This document shows, piece by piece, positions 1-7,834 of a stretch of DNA of 64,000 bases; the first letter of the stretch is position 1, and the number at the start of each line of letters is the position of its first letter. This stretch comes from Nocardioides sp. Root1257 (GTDB lineage: Bacteria > Actinomycetota > Actinomycetes > Propionibacteriales > Nocardioidaceae), in NCBI RefSeq assembly GCF_001425175.1, contig NZ_LMDV01000012.1, positions 62,001 through 126,000 of the forward strand. Direction: 5' to 3'. Under the pieces are notes generated by a model. It was not told where the DNA came from, did not search any database, and worked only from the letters and a program-made list of their open reading frames with translations. The position numbers and the translations under genes were made by a program.

Positions 1-1103
1 GCCACGACGGCGGCATCACGGTGTTGTCGGAGGAGGCGGAGTACCCCTACGACCGCCCTCCACTGTCCAAGGACGTCCTGCTGGACCGAGACGCGTCCGC
101 AACCTGCCTGCTCGCACCCGAGGACGCCGCGGCAGCTGGCATCGACGTCCGTCTGTCGCACCGCGTCGTAGCGCTCGACCTCGACAGCAAGGTTGTCGTG
201 GTCGAGAACGAGCCCGCCGTGGCCTACGGCAGCCTGGTCATCGCCACAGGGACGCGCGCCCGGTCGCTCCCGATCTTCGACGGTGTCGAGGGCATTCAGC
301 ACCTCCGGACGATGGCGGACGCCCGCGCGATCCGGGAGCGACTGGCGCCGAGATCGCGGATCGCGATCGTCGGGGCAGGGTTCATCGGCCTGGAGGTGGC
401 GGCGGCTGCTCGATCGCTGGGCTGCGAGGTCACCGTCGTCGAGGTCGCACCGACACCGCTCTGCGGGCCGCTCGGTCCGACGGTCGCGACCTGGCTGCAG
501 GGCTGGCACACGACGCGTGGCGTTACCTTCCGCTGCGGGGTTTCGGTGGTGGCCGCTGACGTGCGGGCCTCTGGAACCACGCTGGTCCTCAGCGACACCA
601 CGGAAGCCGAAGCCGACCTCGTCGTCGTGGGCGTCGGCGTCACACGCGAGCTGGACTGGATGTCGTCGGCCGGCCTACGAACCCATGCGGGCCTCGTCTG
701 CGACGCAACCGGCCGGTCCTCTGCACCGGACGTGTACGGCGCCGGCGATGTCGTCTGCCTGCACGACGGCGCAGACCACTGCGCTCCCGTCCAGCACTGG
801 ACCGCCGCCGCCGATTCCGCGCAGCGGGTGGCGGCCGCGATGAGCGGGCTGGACCTCGACGACGACGTGTCGGAGAACTACTTCTGGTCCCACCAGGCCG
901 AGCTTCGCCTCATGTCGGTGGGTCATGCGCCACCGGACGTCGCTCCCCGTATCACGTCGGGCGACCTCGAGAGCGGGAAGTTCGTTGCCGAGTGGGAGGT
1001 CGACGGTCGAGTCAGCGCCGTCCTGGCCGCCAACAGTCCGCGGGAGTTCCTCCAGGGTCGTCTGGCCTTCCGCGCATCGTCTGTCGCCTTGTCAGGCGGA
1101 TGA
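1..1103 (+). CDS. Ferredoxin (rubredoxin-type) reductase, 5' truncated by window
   Basis: FAD/NAD(P)-dependent oxidoreductase that passes electrons from NADH to a small ferredoxin serving a P450 or dioxygenase. The reading frame is open from the first bases and starts in the conserved block ending YPYDRPPLSK, so about 35 residues with the first FAD-binding GxGxxG lie upstream of the window. A second Rossmann motif (GAGFIGLEVA), the FAD-proximal GAGDV block and the C-terminal FWSHQ block are present. The stop is followed, 3 bp on, by the stop of a convergent TetR gene. A P450 lies 4 kb away, so this is its likely reductase; no ferredoxin gene is visible, so it is probably upstream of the window. 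Confidence 0.9.
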   Translation, partial: HDGGITVLSEEAEYPYDRPPLSKDVLLDRDASATCLLAPEDAAAAGIDVRLSHRVVALDLDSKVVVVENEPAVAYGSLVIATGTRARSLPIFDGVEGIQHLRTMADARAIRERLAPRSRIAIVGAGFIGLEVAAAARSLGCEVTVVEVAPTPLCGPLGPTVATWLQGWHTTRGVTFRCGVSVVAADVRASGTTLVLSDTTEAEADLVVVGVGVTRELDWMSSAGLRTHAGLVCDATGRSSAPDVYGAGDVVCLHDGADHCAPVQHWTAAADSAQRVAAAMSGLDLDDDVSENYFWSHQAELRLMSVGHAPPDVAPRITSGDLESGKFVAEWEVDGRVSAVLAANSPREFLQGRLAFRASSVALSGG

Positions 1104-1106
1104 CGG

Positions 1107-1697
1107 TCAGCGCTTGATGAGGCCGTTGAGCATCGTGTCTGCGAGCTGGGCGCTCAGCACCTCGACCGGGGTCGGCCCGTCTGCTGAGATCCATTCCGAG
1201 GTCCAGTTGAGGGAACCGAGGGTGCTCAGGACGGCGATGCGCACGTCGGTCGCGGAGTCGAAGCTGCCGTCGGCCACTCCTGCGTCGATCACGTCCCGAA
1301 ACAGGTCCTCGTAGCGGCTTCGCCTGGCGCGGACCCGCCGACGGTTCTCCTCCCCCAGGTATCGCCACTGGTGGAACACGATCTGCGTCTTGAGCGGATC
1401 GCGGCTCACGACCTCCACGTGCGCGCGCATCATTGCGCGCAGTCGCTCGACCGCCGGTCCCGGCTGCTCCGCCGCGGCCGAGACCGCGTCCAGGAACTCG
1501 CCGATCCCCTGCTCGATGATCTCGAGCAGCAGGGACTCCTTGCCGTCGATGTGCGCGTACAGGCTTCCCGCGAGGATGCCCACCTCGGCGGCGATGTCCC
1601 GCATCGACGTCGCGGGGAAGCTCTCGCGGCCGAAGAGAACCGTCGCCGCACGGACGATCGACTCCCGCGGCGTTCCTTGCGCCGTAGCCTTTGTCAC
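1107..1697 (-). CDS. TetR-family transcriptional regulator (copy A)
   Basis: One-component repressor of about 196 residues. The N-terminal helix-turn-helix (IVRAATVLFG ... SMRDIAAEVGILAGSLYAHI) is typical TetR; the C-terminal ligand domain resembles that of the other TetR in this window (shared SLYAHI-KE-LLL, VFHQWRYL/TFHQWHYL and YEDLFRDVI/YEDVFRTLL blocks), so the two are paralogues. I chose the GTG at 1697 because AGAAGG precedes it; the open frame extends to 1826 but lacks that support. It is co-directional with the VOC gene, and an inverted repeat at 1770-1787 sits in front of it, suggesting autoregulation. Confidence 0.88.
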   Translation of the reverse strand: MTKATAQGTPRESIVRAATVLFGRESFPATSMRDIAAEVGILAGSLYAHIDGKESLLLEIIEQGIGEFLDAVSAAAEQPGPAVERLRAMMRAHVEVVSRDPLKTQIVFHQWRYLGEENRRRVRARRSRYEDLFRDVIDAGVADGSFDSATDVRIAVLSTLGSLNWTSEWISADGPTPVEVLSAQLADTMLNGLIKR

Positions 1698-1769
1698 GGT
1701 CCTACCTTCTGACGTCACCTGTTTCCCGGGTCCGGGACTTCGCGAAGCGTCTGCAGTGAAACGCTCGAA

Positions 1770-1787
1770 GAAACGAACATACGTTAG
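1770..1787. promoter_or_regulatory. TetR-type operator A
   Basis: GAAACGAACATACGTTAG, an imperfect inverted repeat lying between the VOC gene and the TetR gene and overlapping the VOC stop codon. It closely matches the site at 4260-4277 (GAAACAACCATTTGTTAG). Assignment as operator is inferred from repetition in front of several transcription units. Confidence 0.6.
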
Positions 1788-2308
1788 CGGATCGCCGCTC
1801 TCAGGCACGCCACGCGGTCCCGCCACTCGACCCGACCGGCGAGCACATCCTCCACCCCGAAGGCATCGGACTCGATGTCGAAGCGCAGGCTGGTCGCGCA
1901 GAACTGGACCAGTGCACCGAACGACTGACGTGGGGACAGGAAGGTTTCTGCCCAGTTCGCCGACGAGGCATCGGTGCCCACGGCGTCGTATCCAAGAACC
2001 TCGAGCGCGGAAACCGTCGAGGGGACGTCGTCCACCATGAATGTCAGGTGGTGCAGGCCCTCGCCGCGCTTGCTCAGGTGCCGAGCGAGCGTGCTGTCGG
2101 GCCGCAGCGGTTGCATCAGCTCTACCTTGAACCCGCCCAGCGCGAGCTGCATCAGACGCGTACCGGTCTCGTCGTTGTCACCACCGGAGAGCAGCCGTCC
2201 GCCGAGTACGTCAACGAATAGCCGGGCCGCTGGCCGCATGTCGGCGACGGCAACTGCGACGTGGTCCAGGTGCCGGATCCGTTCCGAGACGGTGCCGGGG
2301 TCGGTCAT
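1784..2308 (-). CDS. VOC-family (glyoxalase / methylmalonyl-CoA epimerase-like) protein
   Basis: A 174-residue two-module VOC fold protein (HLDHVAVAVADM near the N-terminus, VELMQP and HHLTFMV in the middle, SFGALVQF near the C-terminus). In methylmalonyl-CoA epimerases the last motif ends in a metal-binding Glu; here the aligned residue looks like Gln (LVQF), so the metal site may be altered. The ATG overlaps the TGA of the upstream thiolase (TGATG), so the two are translationally coupled. The coupling suggests isomerisation or epimerisation of a CoA ester or small acid in the same pathway. The exact reaction is not predictable. Confidence 0.82.
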   Translation of the reverse strand: MTDPGTVSERIRHLDHVAVAVADMRPAARLFVDVLGGRLLSGGDNDETGTRLMQLALGGFKVELMQPLRPDSTLARHLSKRGEGLHHLTFMVDDVPSTVSALEVLGYDAVGTDASSANWAETFLSPRQSFGALVQFCATSLRFDIESDAFGVEDVLAGRVEWRDRVACLRAAIR

Positions 2309-3519
2309 CACTGGTGGGCAGCGAGGATCGTCACCGCAGCAACTGCCTCGTCCAGCTCGTCGAGGATGCCGCCGCTGTTCTGCGCGAGGCCGACGCGGGC
2401 TCCTGGCACCTGCCTGGGGCCGGCGCGGCCGCGCAACTGGTCGGCGATCTCCACGATCTGCGCACAGCCCGTGGCCCCCAAGGGGTGTCCACGCCCTAGA
2501 AGACCACCGCCGGTATTGACCGGGATGCGCCCACCCAGCTTCGTCGCCCCGCTCCGGATCAGTTCAACGGATCCACCCTGCTTGCAGAGGCCGACCTCCT
2601 CATAGAGCCACAGCTCTGCCGGGGCACAGGCGTCATGCACCTCGACGACATCGAGGTCCTCGATGTCAAAGCCCGACTGGTTGAGCACCCTGCCCACCGC
2701 GCGTGCCACGGGCTCCGCCGCGCTCGGGTCGGCGCCGTTCGACGTCAGTGCCCAGCCCGCCACTCGAATGTCCGGTCTGCCCTTGCGCGCGACGTAGCTC
2801 GACGATGCGACGACGACGGCAGCCGCACCGTCGCCAATGGGCGAGCACATCAGCATGCGCAGCGGATCAGAGATCATCCGGCTCGCCATCACCCTCTCGT
2901 GGGATACAGGCGTCTGGAACTGCGCGAAGGGATTGAGCGCGGCGTGCGCCCGGTTCTTGACCGAGACGAGACCAAGGTCGTCGTCAGTGGCGCCGGACTT
3001 GTCCATGTACTCCCGCGCCTTGGCCGCGTACAGATCCATCAGCGGCGAGTGCGACGCCGCCTGCAGGTCGGGGTCGGCCCCTGTCGCTCCCACCGCGGAC
3101 GCGAGCTCGGGGTACTCCGAGAGGTCCACCGCCGTCGCTAGCGCGTCGAAGCTCCGGCGCTTCGTCGGGTGGCTCAAGCGCTCGGCCCCGAGCACCAGGA
3201 TCACCTCGGCCGCACCCGAGGCCACGGCCATGCATGCCACATGGAACGCCGAGGACGAGGAGGCACAGGCGTTCTCGACGTTGATCATCGGAACTCCTGC
3301 CAGGCCCGAGTGGCGAAGGGCGACCTGCGCTCGGATCATCTCCTGGCCGTGAAGGAAGCCCTCGGTAGCGTTACCAAGCACCACCATCTCCACGTCCTTG
3401 GCAGTGATTCCCGCGTCTTGGAGCGCGCTGTCGACGGCCTCGTTGGCGAGGGTCCGAAGAGTGACGTCAGGCCGCTGCGCGAACCTCGTGATCCCGGTGC
3501 CCAGGATGGAGACAGTCAT
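2308..3519 (-). CDS. Thiolase (SCP2 / acetyl-CoA acetyltransferase type) with intact Cys
   Basis: Thiolase-fold enzyme of 403 residues starting MTVSILGTGITRF, with AAAGG seven bases before the ATG. The nucleophile motif NACASSSSA (Cys85) and the C-terminal GHPLGATG His motif are both present, so it is probably an active thiolase doing the final CoA-dependent cleavage of a 3-ketoacyl-CoA. It is divergent from a TetR gene, with an inverted repeat (3532-3551) in the shared promoter, and coupled to the VOC gene downstream. A longer open frame extends upstream across that promoter but is not coding-like. Contrast the Cys-less thiolase-like protein at 7831-9057. Confidence 0.9.
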   Translation of the reverse strand: MTVSILGTGITRFAQRPDVTLRTLANEAVDSALQDAGITAKDVEMVVLGNATEGFLHGQEMIRAQVALRHSGLAGVPMINVENACASSSSAFHVACMAVASGAAEVILVLGAERLSHPTKRRSFDALATAVDLSEYPELASAVGATGADPDLQAASHSPLMDLYAAKAREYMDKSGATDDDLGLVSVKNRAHAALNPFAQFQTPVSHERVMASRMISDPLRMLMCSPIGDGAAAVVVASSSYVARKGRPDIRVAGWALTSNGADPSAAEPVARAVGRVLNQSGFDIEDLDVVEVHDACAPAELWLYEEVGLCKQGGSVELIRSGATKLGGRIPVNTGGGLLGRGHPLGATGCAQIVEIADQLRGRAGPRQVPGARVGLAQNSGGILDELDEAVAAVTILAAHQ

Positions 3520-3531
3520 GAGAGCCTTTCT

Positions 3532-3551
3532 GAAACAAACGTGTGTTTGTA
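3532..3551. promoter_or_regulatory. TetR-type operator B
   Basis: GAAACAAACGTGTGTTTGTA: CAAAC and GTTTG arms around a 4-bp centre. It sits 13 bp upstream of the thiolase ATG and about 80 bp upstream of the divergent TetR copy B, where it could control both. Confidence 0.7.
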
Positions 3552-3630
3552 TCGTAGACTTCCACTGACATCGCCACAAGAGCACCGGTCGCACGCGGCC
3601 TGGCTGGTCCACACAGAGGGAACCGAGACT

Positions 3631-4239
3631 GTGGGAAGACGCAACGTCAGTCGTCACGACAACAGCTCCTCGCCGGTGACCCGACAGCTCGTGAAGGACA
3701 CAGCGATCCGCCTGTTCAGCGAGCGCGGGTACCCCGTCATCGGGATGCGCGACCTCAGCGAGGCCGTCGGCATCCTGCCTGGAAGCCTGTACGCACACAT
3801 CGAGAGCAAGGAGGCGCTGCTGCTCGACATCGTGAGCACCGGCGTCGAAAACTTCACCCAGGCGCTGACCCCGATTGTCGCTGCCGACCTCCCGGCGAGC
3901 GAGCGCTTGCGACTCGCGCTGCGGACCCACATGGAGGTGCTGGCCGTCAACCTGGACCAGACTCGGGTCACCTTCCACCAGTGGCACTACCTGACCGGCG
4001 AGCGTCACGACCAGATGGTGGAGGTGCGGCAGAACTACGAGGACGTGTTCCGCACGCTCCTGCGGGAGGGCAGCGCCGACGGCTCATTGCATCCGCGGGC
4101 AGAGCGCAAGGTCGCGACGTTGACGATCATCGGCGTCCTGGGTTCGGCCACGGAGTGGTTCACACCGACCGGCTCATCCTCGCCCGAACAGCTCGCCGAC
4201 GCGATCGGCGACCTGTTGGTGCTCGGCCTCGCACCCTGA
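3631..4239 (+). CDS. TetR-family transcriptional regulator (copy B)
   Basis: A 202-residue TetR repressor with the DNA-binding domain in the first 60 residues (TAIRLFSERGYPVIGMRDLS ... ILPGSLYAHI) and a C-terminal ligand domain similar to TetR copy A. The GTG at 3631 is preceded by GAGGGA; an in-frame extension to 3169 runs antisense through the thiolase and is rejected. It is transcribed away from the thiolase over operator B and followed after about 90 bp, containing operator C, by the SDR gene. It likely senses a CoA ester or acid intermediate, which is an inference from the context. Confidence 0.9.
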   Translation: MGRRNVSRHDNSSSPVTRQLVKDTAIRLFSERGYPVIGMRDLSEAVGILPGSLYAHIESKEALLLDIVSTGVENFTQALTPIVAADLPASERLRLALRTHMEVLAVNLDQTRVTFHQWHYLTGERHDQMVEVRQNYEDVFRTLLREGSADGSLHPRAERKVATLTIIGVLGSATEWFTPTGSSSPEQLADAIGDLLVLGLAP

Positions 4240-4259
4240 CGTTTGTGACCATTGGCACA

Positions 4260-4277
4260 GAAACAACCATTTGTTAG
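4260..4277. promoter_or_regulatory. TetR-type operator C
   Basis: GAAACAACCATTTGTTAG, with perfect AACAA/TTGTT arms around CCAT. It lies between TetR copy B and the SDR gene, about 50 bp before the SDR start, and is nearly identical in pattern to operator A. Confidence 0.65.
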
Positions 4278-4327
4278 ATTGAGTTGCTCGCGGGATCGAC
4301 CCGAGGGATTCGAGGAATGAGGACGAG

Positions 4328-5083
4328 ATGAGCGAGAGCAACGGCGTGCTGGCCGGGCGGACGATTCTGATCACCGGCGCCGGGTCGGGGATCGGAAAGG
4401 CCACGTGCCTCCTCGCGGCCGAGCAGGGCGCATACGTGGTGGCCGCCGACATCAAGGCGCAGGACGAGACGCTGGCGGAGATCCAGGCTGCGGGAGGCTC
4501 AGGCGAGGCTCACGAACTCGATGTCACCGACGGCGCCGCGTGGGAGCGCGTGGTCGAGTCGGTGCTCGCTTCACGAGGTCGCGTCGACGGTCTGGCGAAC
4601 GTCGCCGGCATCGTCTCGGCGAGCGACGCGCTCACGACCCAGAACGATGCCGGATGGGATCGGATCACCGGCGTGGACCTCAAGGGGCCCTACCTCGGCA
4701 TGAGGACCGTCATCTCGCACATGCTCGAGGCAGGCGGGGGCAAGATCGTCAACGTCGCATCCACCGCCGGACTCATCGGGATGCCCAATGTCGTGGCCTA
4801 CTCGGCGTCGAAGGGTGGCGTGATCGCGATGTCGCGCCAGGTGGCCATCGAGTACGCCGCGCAGAACATCAGGGTCAACGTCGTAGCACCTGGCGTCACT
4901 CAGACGCCGATGCTCGGCGACATCACCGAGGAGCTGCTCGCTCAGGTGTCGGCCGCGACTCCGGCCGGGATCCTCGGCAAGCCGGAGGACGTCGGCTCGG
5001 CCATCGTCTTCTTCCTCTCGCCCGGCAGCGACTTCGTCACCGGCCAGGTTCTGGCGGTCGACGGCGGCTGGACCGCCCAGTAG
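4328..5083 (+). CDS. Short-chain dehydrogenase/reductase (3-oxoacyl/alcohol dehydrogenase type)
   Basis: A 251-residue classical SDR with the TGAGSGIG cofactor loop, the NVAG motif, catalytic Ser in VASTAG and YSASK (Tyr-x3-Lys), followed by the usual VAPGVTQTPM and VDGGW blocks. VVAADIK at the end of beta-2 suggests NAD(H) preference. It has its own operator-like repeat upstream and two hairpins downstream. Next to a P450, a natural role is oxidising the hydroxyl that the P450 installs to a ketone, the step before the predicted diketone hydrolase at 10830-11591. A 3-hydroxyacyl-CoA role is the alternative. Confidence 0.88.
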   Translation: MSESNGVLAGRTILITGAGSGIGKATCLLAAEQGAYVVAADIKAQDETLAEIQAAGGSGEAHELDVTDGAAWERVVESVLASRGRVDGLANVAGIVSASDALTTQNDAGWDRITGVDLKGPYLGMRTVISHMLEAGGGKIVNVASTAGLIGMPNVVAYSASKGGVIAMSRQVAIEYAAQNIRVNVVAPGVTQTPMLGDITEELLAQVSAATPAGILGKPEDVGSAIVFFLSPGSDFVTGQVLAVDGGWTAQ

Positions 5084-5111
5084 CCGGTCCCCCGCTCGAA
5101 CGCACCAGCCT

Positions 5112-5149
5112 CCCCGGCCGGCGCTTCTCTCCGGAGGCGCCGGCCGGGG
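5112..5149 (+). terminator. Hairpin terminator after SDR
   Basis: A perfect 13-bp inverted repeat (CCCCGGCCGGCGC / GCGCCGGCCGGGG) with a 12-nt loop, 29 bp after the SDR stop. There is no long T tract, as usual in high-GC actinobacteria. Confidence 0.75.
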
Positions 5150-5212
5150 ATTCCACATCTCATCCGCGTTCTCACCTCTTCTCGACCCGGTCCGCATCCG
5201 GGCCCGACCTAA

Positions 5213-5248
5213 GACACCCGCCGGCCCCCTGCGGGGTCGGCGGGTGTC
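5213..5248 (-). terminator. Hairpin terminator after P450
   Basis: A 16-bp inverted repeat with one mismatch (arms GACACCCGCCGGCCCC and GGGGTCGGCGGGTGTC), 41 bp beyond the P450 stop on the minus strand. Together with the hairpin at 5112-5149 it separates the convergent SDR and P450 genes. Confidence 0.7.
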
Positions 5249-5289
5249 GAGTCGTAGCGGTGCTCAGCTGGCGCCAAGACGCGGAGCAC

Positions 5290-6474
5290 TCAGAAGACGA
5301 GCTCCAGCGACTTCATCGTCCGCAGCACACCAGTCTCGTACGAGGGCTCCATACCTGGCTTGACCTCGAACTCGGGGATCCGCGCGAGGAACTCCTCGAG
5401 GACCACGCGGAGCTCGAGCCGGGCCAGGTGCGAGCCGATGCAACGGTGGACGCCGACGCCGAAGGCCGTGTGGACGATCCTGTCCCGCTCGATGTCAAGC
5501 GTCTGGGGGTCGTCAACCGCCTCCGGGTCACGCGACGCCGAGGCGTAGTTGAGCAACACGAAGTCGTCCTTCTTGAACTGGTAGCCGCCGAGCTCGACGT
5601 CCTGAGTGACGGACCTGCCCAGGGCCACCACAGGCGGGAAGAACCTGACGAACTCCTCGATCGCGTTGGGGATCATCGAGGGGTCCGCGACGAGCTTCTT
5701 GCGGTCCTCGGGATGCGTGGCCAGGTGGTAGATGGCGCCCGACATGACGTAGGTCGTCGTCGCGATGCCGCCGAGAGTGAGGTCGGTCAGGATGCTGACC
5801 CGGTCCTCCCACGGGCAGGGCTCACCGTCGCGCTCCACGCCCGCGGCGATCGTGTCGATGAGGTCACCGCGGTTGGGTTCGTCCTTACGGGTTGCCAGGT
5901 ACTCGCCGAGGTAGCCGAACGCCTTCCCGAAGGCTGCGGGCCGCTCCTCCACCGGCCCGTAGATCCCGGCATCCATGGCCTGGAGCAGCATCGGAAGGTC
6001 CTCCACCGGCACGCCGATGAGGTTCTTGAAGAAGGCCCGACCAGGCAGCTCCGCCGCGAACTCGCTGACGAACTCGCACGAGCCCTGGTCTGCGAAAGCG
6101 TCGATCAGCTCGCGGGCGTCCTGGCGGATGGCATCCTCCATCTCGCTGACGGGGCCGGGGGCGAAGAATGGGTTGAGCGCCGTGCGCCAGTTGTTGTGGT
6201 AGGGCGGGTCGCACTCCTCCGGGTACAGGTAGGGCACGCCGTCCGCGCGGTTGGGCTGGAAACCCTTTGCGCTGCTGAACGTTTTCCAGTCCTGGCCCGC
6301 CTTCTTCACATCCTCGTAGCGATTGATGACGTGGTAACCGTCGCCGACCGTGCTGTGCGCCACCGGACACTTCGATACGAGCTCATCCTGGATCTCGAGG
6401 AACCTGTCGTTGAACACGGGTGCATCAATGTCGAAGTCGTCGAACATGTCACGGCCGAACTTCTCTGCGGTCAC
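5290..6474 (-). CDS. Cytochrome P450 monooxygenase
   Basis: A soluble bacterial P450 of 394 residues. The heme loop is FGVGVHRCIG with Cys345 as the iron ligand, and the K-helix ExxR is E274-F-V-R277. The I-helix reads GGIATTTY: the conserved Thr (239) is present, but the preceding acidic residue that usually relays protons is Ala238. The GTG start is supported by AGGAGAAG a few bases upstream, and a perfect 8+8 inverted repeat (6523-6542) lies in the promoter. It is probably fed by the ferredoxin reductase at the window start. In context it would hydroxylate the primary ring substrate; the substrate itself is not predictable from sequence. Confidence 0.93.
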   Translation of the reverse strand: MTAEKFGRDMFDDFDIDAPVFNDRFLEIQDELVSKCPVAHSTVGDGYHVINRYEDVKKAGQDWKTFSSAKGFQPNRADGVPYLYPEECDPPYHNNWRTALNPFFAPGPVSEMEDAIRQDARELIDAFADQGSCEFVSEFAAELPGRAFFKNLIGVPVEDLPMLLQAMDAGIYGPVEERPAAFGKAFGYLGEYLATRKDEPNRGDLIDTIAAGVERDGEPCPWEDRVSILTDLTLGGIATTTYVMSGAIYHLATHPEDRKKLVADPSMIPNAIEEFVRFFPPVVALGRSVTQDVELGGYQFKKDDFVLLNYASASRDPEAVDDPQTLDIERDRIVHTAFGVGVHRCIGSHLARLELRVVLEEFLARIPEFEVKPGMEPSYETGVLRTMKSLELVF

Positions 6475-6522
6475 AACTTCTCCTGGGTGTGGGACTGACG
6501 GCCGGAGAGCGGCTCCGTCCGC

Positions 6523-6542
6523 GAAAACAAGCAGTTGTTTTC
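6523..6542. promoter_or_regulatory. TetR-type operator D (P450 promoter)
   Basis: GAAAACAAGCAGTTGTTTTC: perfect 8-bp arms around GCAG, 49 bp upstream of the P450 start. It is the most symmetrical member of the repeated operator family in this window. Confidence 0.72.
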
Positions 6543-6584
6543 AACGTAGTTCGGCCCAGGATCTGTGTCAACGCTCACAGAGCG

Positions 6585-7421
6585 TCAATCACCGTCACCC
6601 ACGTCGAGGTTGAACCTCGGCTGCCGTTTCTCGAGGAAGGCATCGACCGCTTCGCGCATGTCGTCGGTGTACTGGAGGGCTGCCGTCGTCCAGTAGCTCG
6701 CCGTCATCGCCGAGGTCAGGTCGTGCTGCCACGACGCCTTGAGTGCCTGCTTGGTCGCCTCGAGCGCGCGCCAGGGCTTCGCCGCGATCAGGCCGGCCAG
6801 GTTCGTCGCCTCCTCGATCAGCGAGTCATGCGCCACTACGCGCCCCACCAGGCCGATCTCGAGTGCACGCGCGGCGTCGACGATCTCCCCGGTGAGGGCC
6901 AGCTCCGCCGCCATGCCGGATCCGACGAGCCGGGGGAGGAACCAGGTGCCCCCGTTGCCGGGCGCTAGGCCCATGTTGACGTAGGTCTCCCCCAGTCGCG
7001 CTCGATCTGAGGCGACACGCAGATCGCATGCGAGCGCGAAATCCAACCCACCGGCCGTTGCGGCGCCGTTGATCGCCGCGACGAAGATCAGCCGGGATGC
7101 GGTGATCCGCTGGGTGACCGGGAACAGCACGCGTGCGTTGTAGGGCTCCTGCCGGACCGGGAGCTCGTCGCGGAGGTAGCGCTGCATCGCGGGCAGGTCC
7201 GCTCCCGCGCAGAACTGCTTCCCGGCACCCGTCAGCACCACAGACCGCACCGATCGATCGGGCTCGAGATCGTCGAGGACGTGCAACAGGTCGCGCGCAA
7301 GCTCAGGCACCACGCCGTTGCCGCGATCGGGCCGGTTGAGGGTGAGGACCACCACGCCGTCGGCGACCCGCTCGACGTAGCAGGTCTCCAGCTCGGTGCG
7401 CGCCCCGCTCCGCTCGCTCAC
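6585..7421 (-). CDS. Enoyl-CoA hydratase/isomerase (crotonase family)
   Basis: Crotonase-fold enzyme of 278 residues. It shows the oxyanion-hole segment VLTGAGKQFCAGADLPAM, the NGAATAGGLDFALACD block and LGETYVNMGLAPGNGGTWFLPR. The residues of classical hydratases (two Glu) are not both clear; a Glu is seen in GETY only, so isomerase or other crotonase chemistry is possible. The GTG start overlaps the TGA of the DUF35 gene (GTGA). It is the last gene of a five-gene operon: acyl-CoA dehydrogenase, MaoC, thiolase-like, DUF35, crotonase. Confidence 0.88.
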   Translation of the reverse strand: MSERSGARTELETCYVERVADGVVVLTLNRPDRGNGVVPELARDLLHVLDDLEPDRSVRSVVLTGAGKQFCAGADLPAMQRYLRDELPVRQEPYNARVLFPVTQRITASRLIFVAAINGAATAGGLDFALACDLRVASDRARLGETYVNMGLAPGNGGTWFLPRLVGSGMAAELALTGEIVDAARALEIGLVGRVVAHDSLIEEATNLAGLIAAKPWRALEATKQALKASWQHDLTSAMTASYWTTAALQYTDDMREAVDAFLEKRQPRFNLDVGDGD

Positions 7422-7834
7422 GACTTGGCGCGTTCGAACCACGGCGCAGGACGACTGGCCACGTCCGCGGCCGGTGCGGACTTGAAGGTCACCCGCGCGT
7501 CGCACACGTAGTCGTCCCAAGTGCCGTCCTCACCCGGCCAAAGACGGCCGAGAAGTTGCGGCCCCTCGTCGAGCTTCACGATCCCTACGGCGTAGGGCAG
7601 GTCCGCCTCGTAGCCCGACGGGGCCCCCAGGCGCATGATGGTGAAGCTGTGCAGGATCCCACCGCCCTCGACCTGCCGCCACCCGAGGTTCGAGCTGAAG
7701 CACTCGGTGCAGCGGTAGCGCGGGTACATGATCAGTGCACCACAGTCGCCGCATTCCTGGACGACGAGCTGGCCACGGCCTAGAGACTCGTAGTAGTCCA
7801 CCGTGAGGTCGGTCATGATCGGTTCCGCAGTCAT
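7418..7834 (-). CDS. DUF35 OB-fold protein with zinc ribbon, partner of thiolase-like protein
   Basis: A 138-residue Zn-ribbon/OB-fold protein. The rubredoxin-like zinc site is CGDCGALIMYPRYRCTEC (two CxxC pairs) and the OB fold follows (SFTIMRLGAPSGYEADLPYAVGIVKLDEG). Its ATG overlaps the stop of the thiolase-like gene (ATGA). In steroid side-chain degradation, a DUF35 module binds the Ltp2 thiolase-fold aldolase and is required for its activity; the tight coupling here to a Cys-less thiolase suggests the same kind of complex. A longer open frame upstream runs antisense over the thiolase-like gene and is rejected. Confidence 0.88.
   Translation of the reverse strand: MTAEPIMTDLTVDYYESLGRGQLVVQECGDCGALIMYPRYRCTECFSSNLGWRQVEGGGILHSFTIMRLGAPSGYEADLPYAVGIVKLDEGPQLLGRLWPGEDGTWDDYVCDARVTFKSAPAADVASRPAPWFERAKS

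Noticed and set aside
4405..6498. Open frame of almost 700 codons on the plus strand
   Set aside because: It runs through the SDR in the wrong frame and antisense through the P450, crosses two terminators, and its translation is Arg/His/Gly-rich without any domain; it is a GC-rich shadow frame.
6585..7421. Second 6-oxocamphor-hydrolase-like enzyme
   Set aside because: It is crotonase-fold but lacks the HPEI and PGDGAHVVW blocks, so it was kept as enoyl-CoA hydratase/isomerase.
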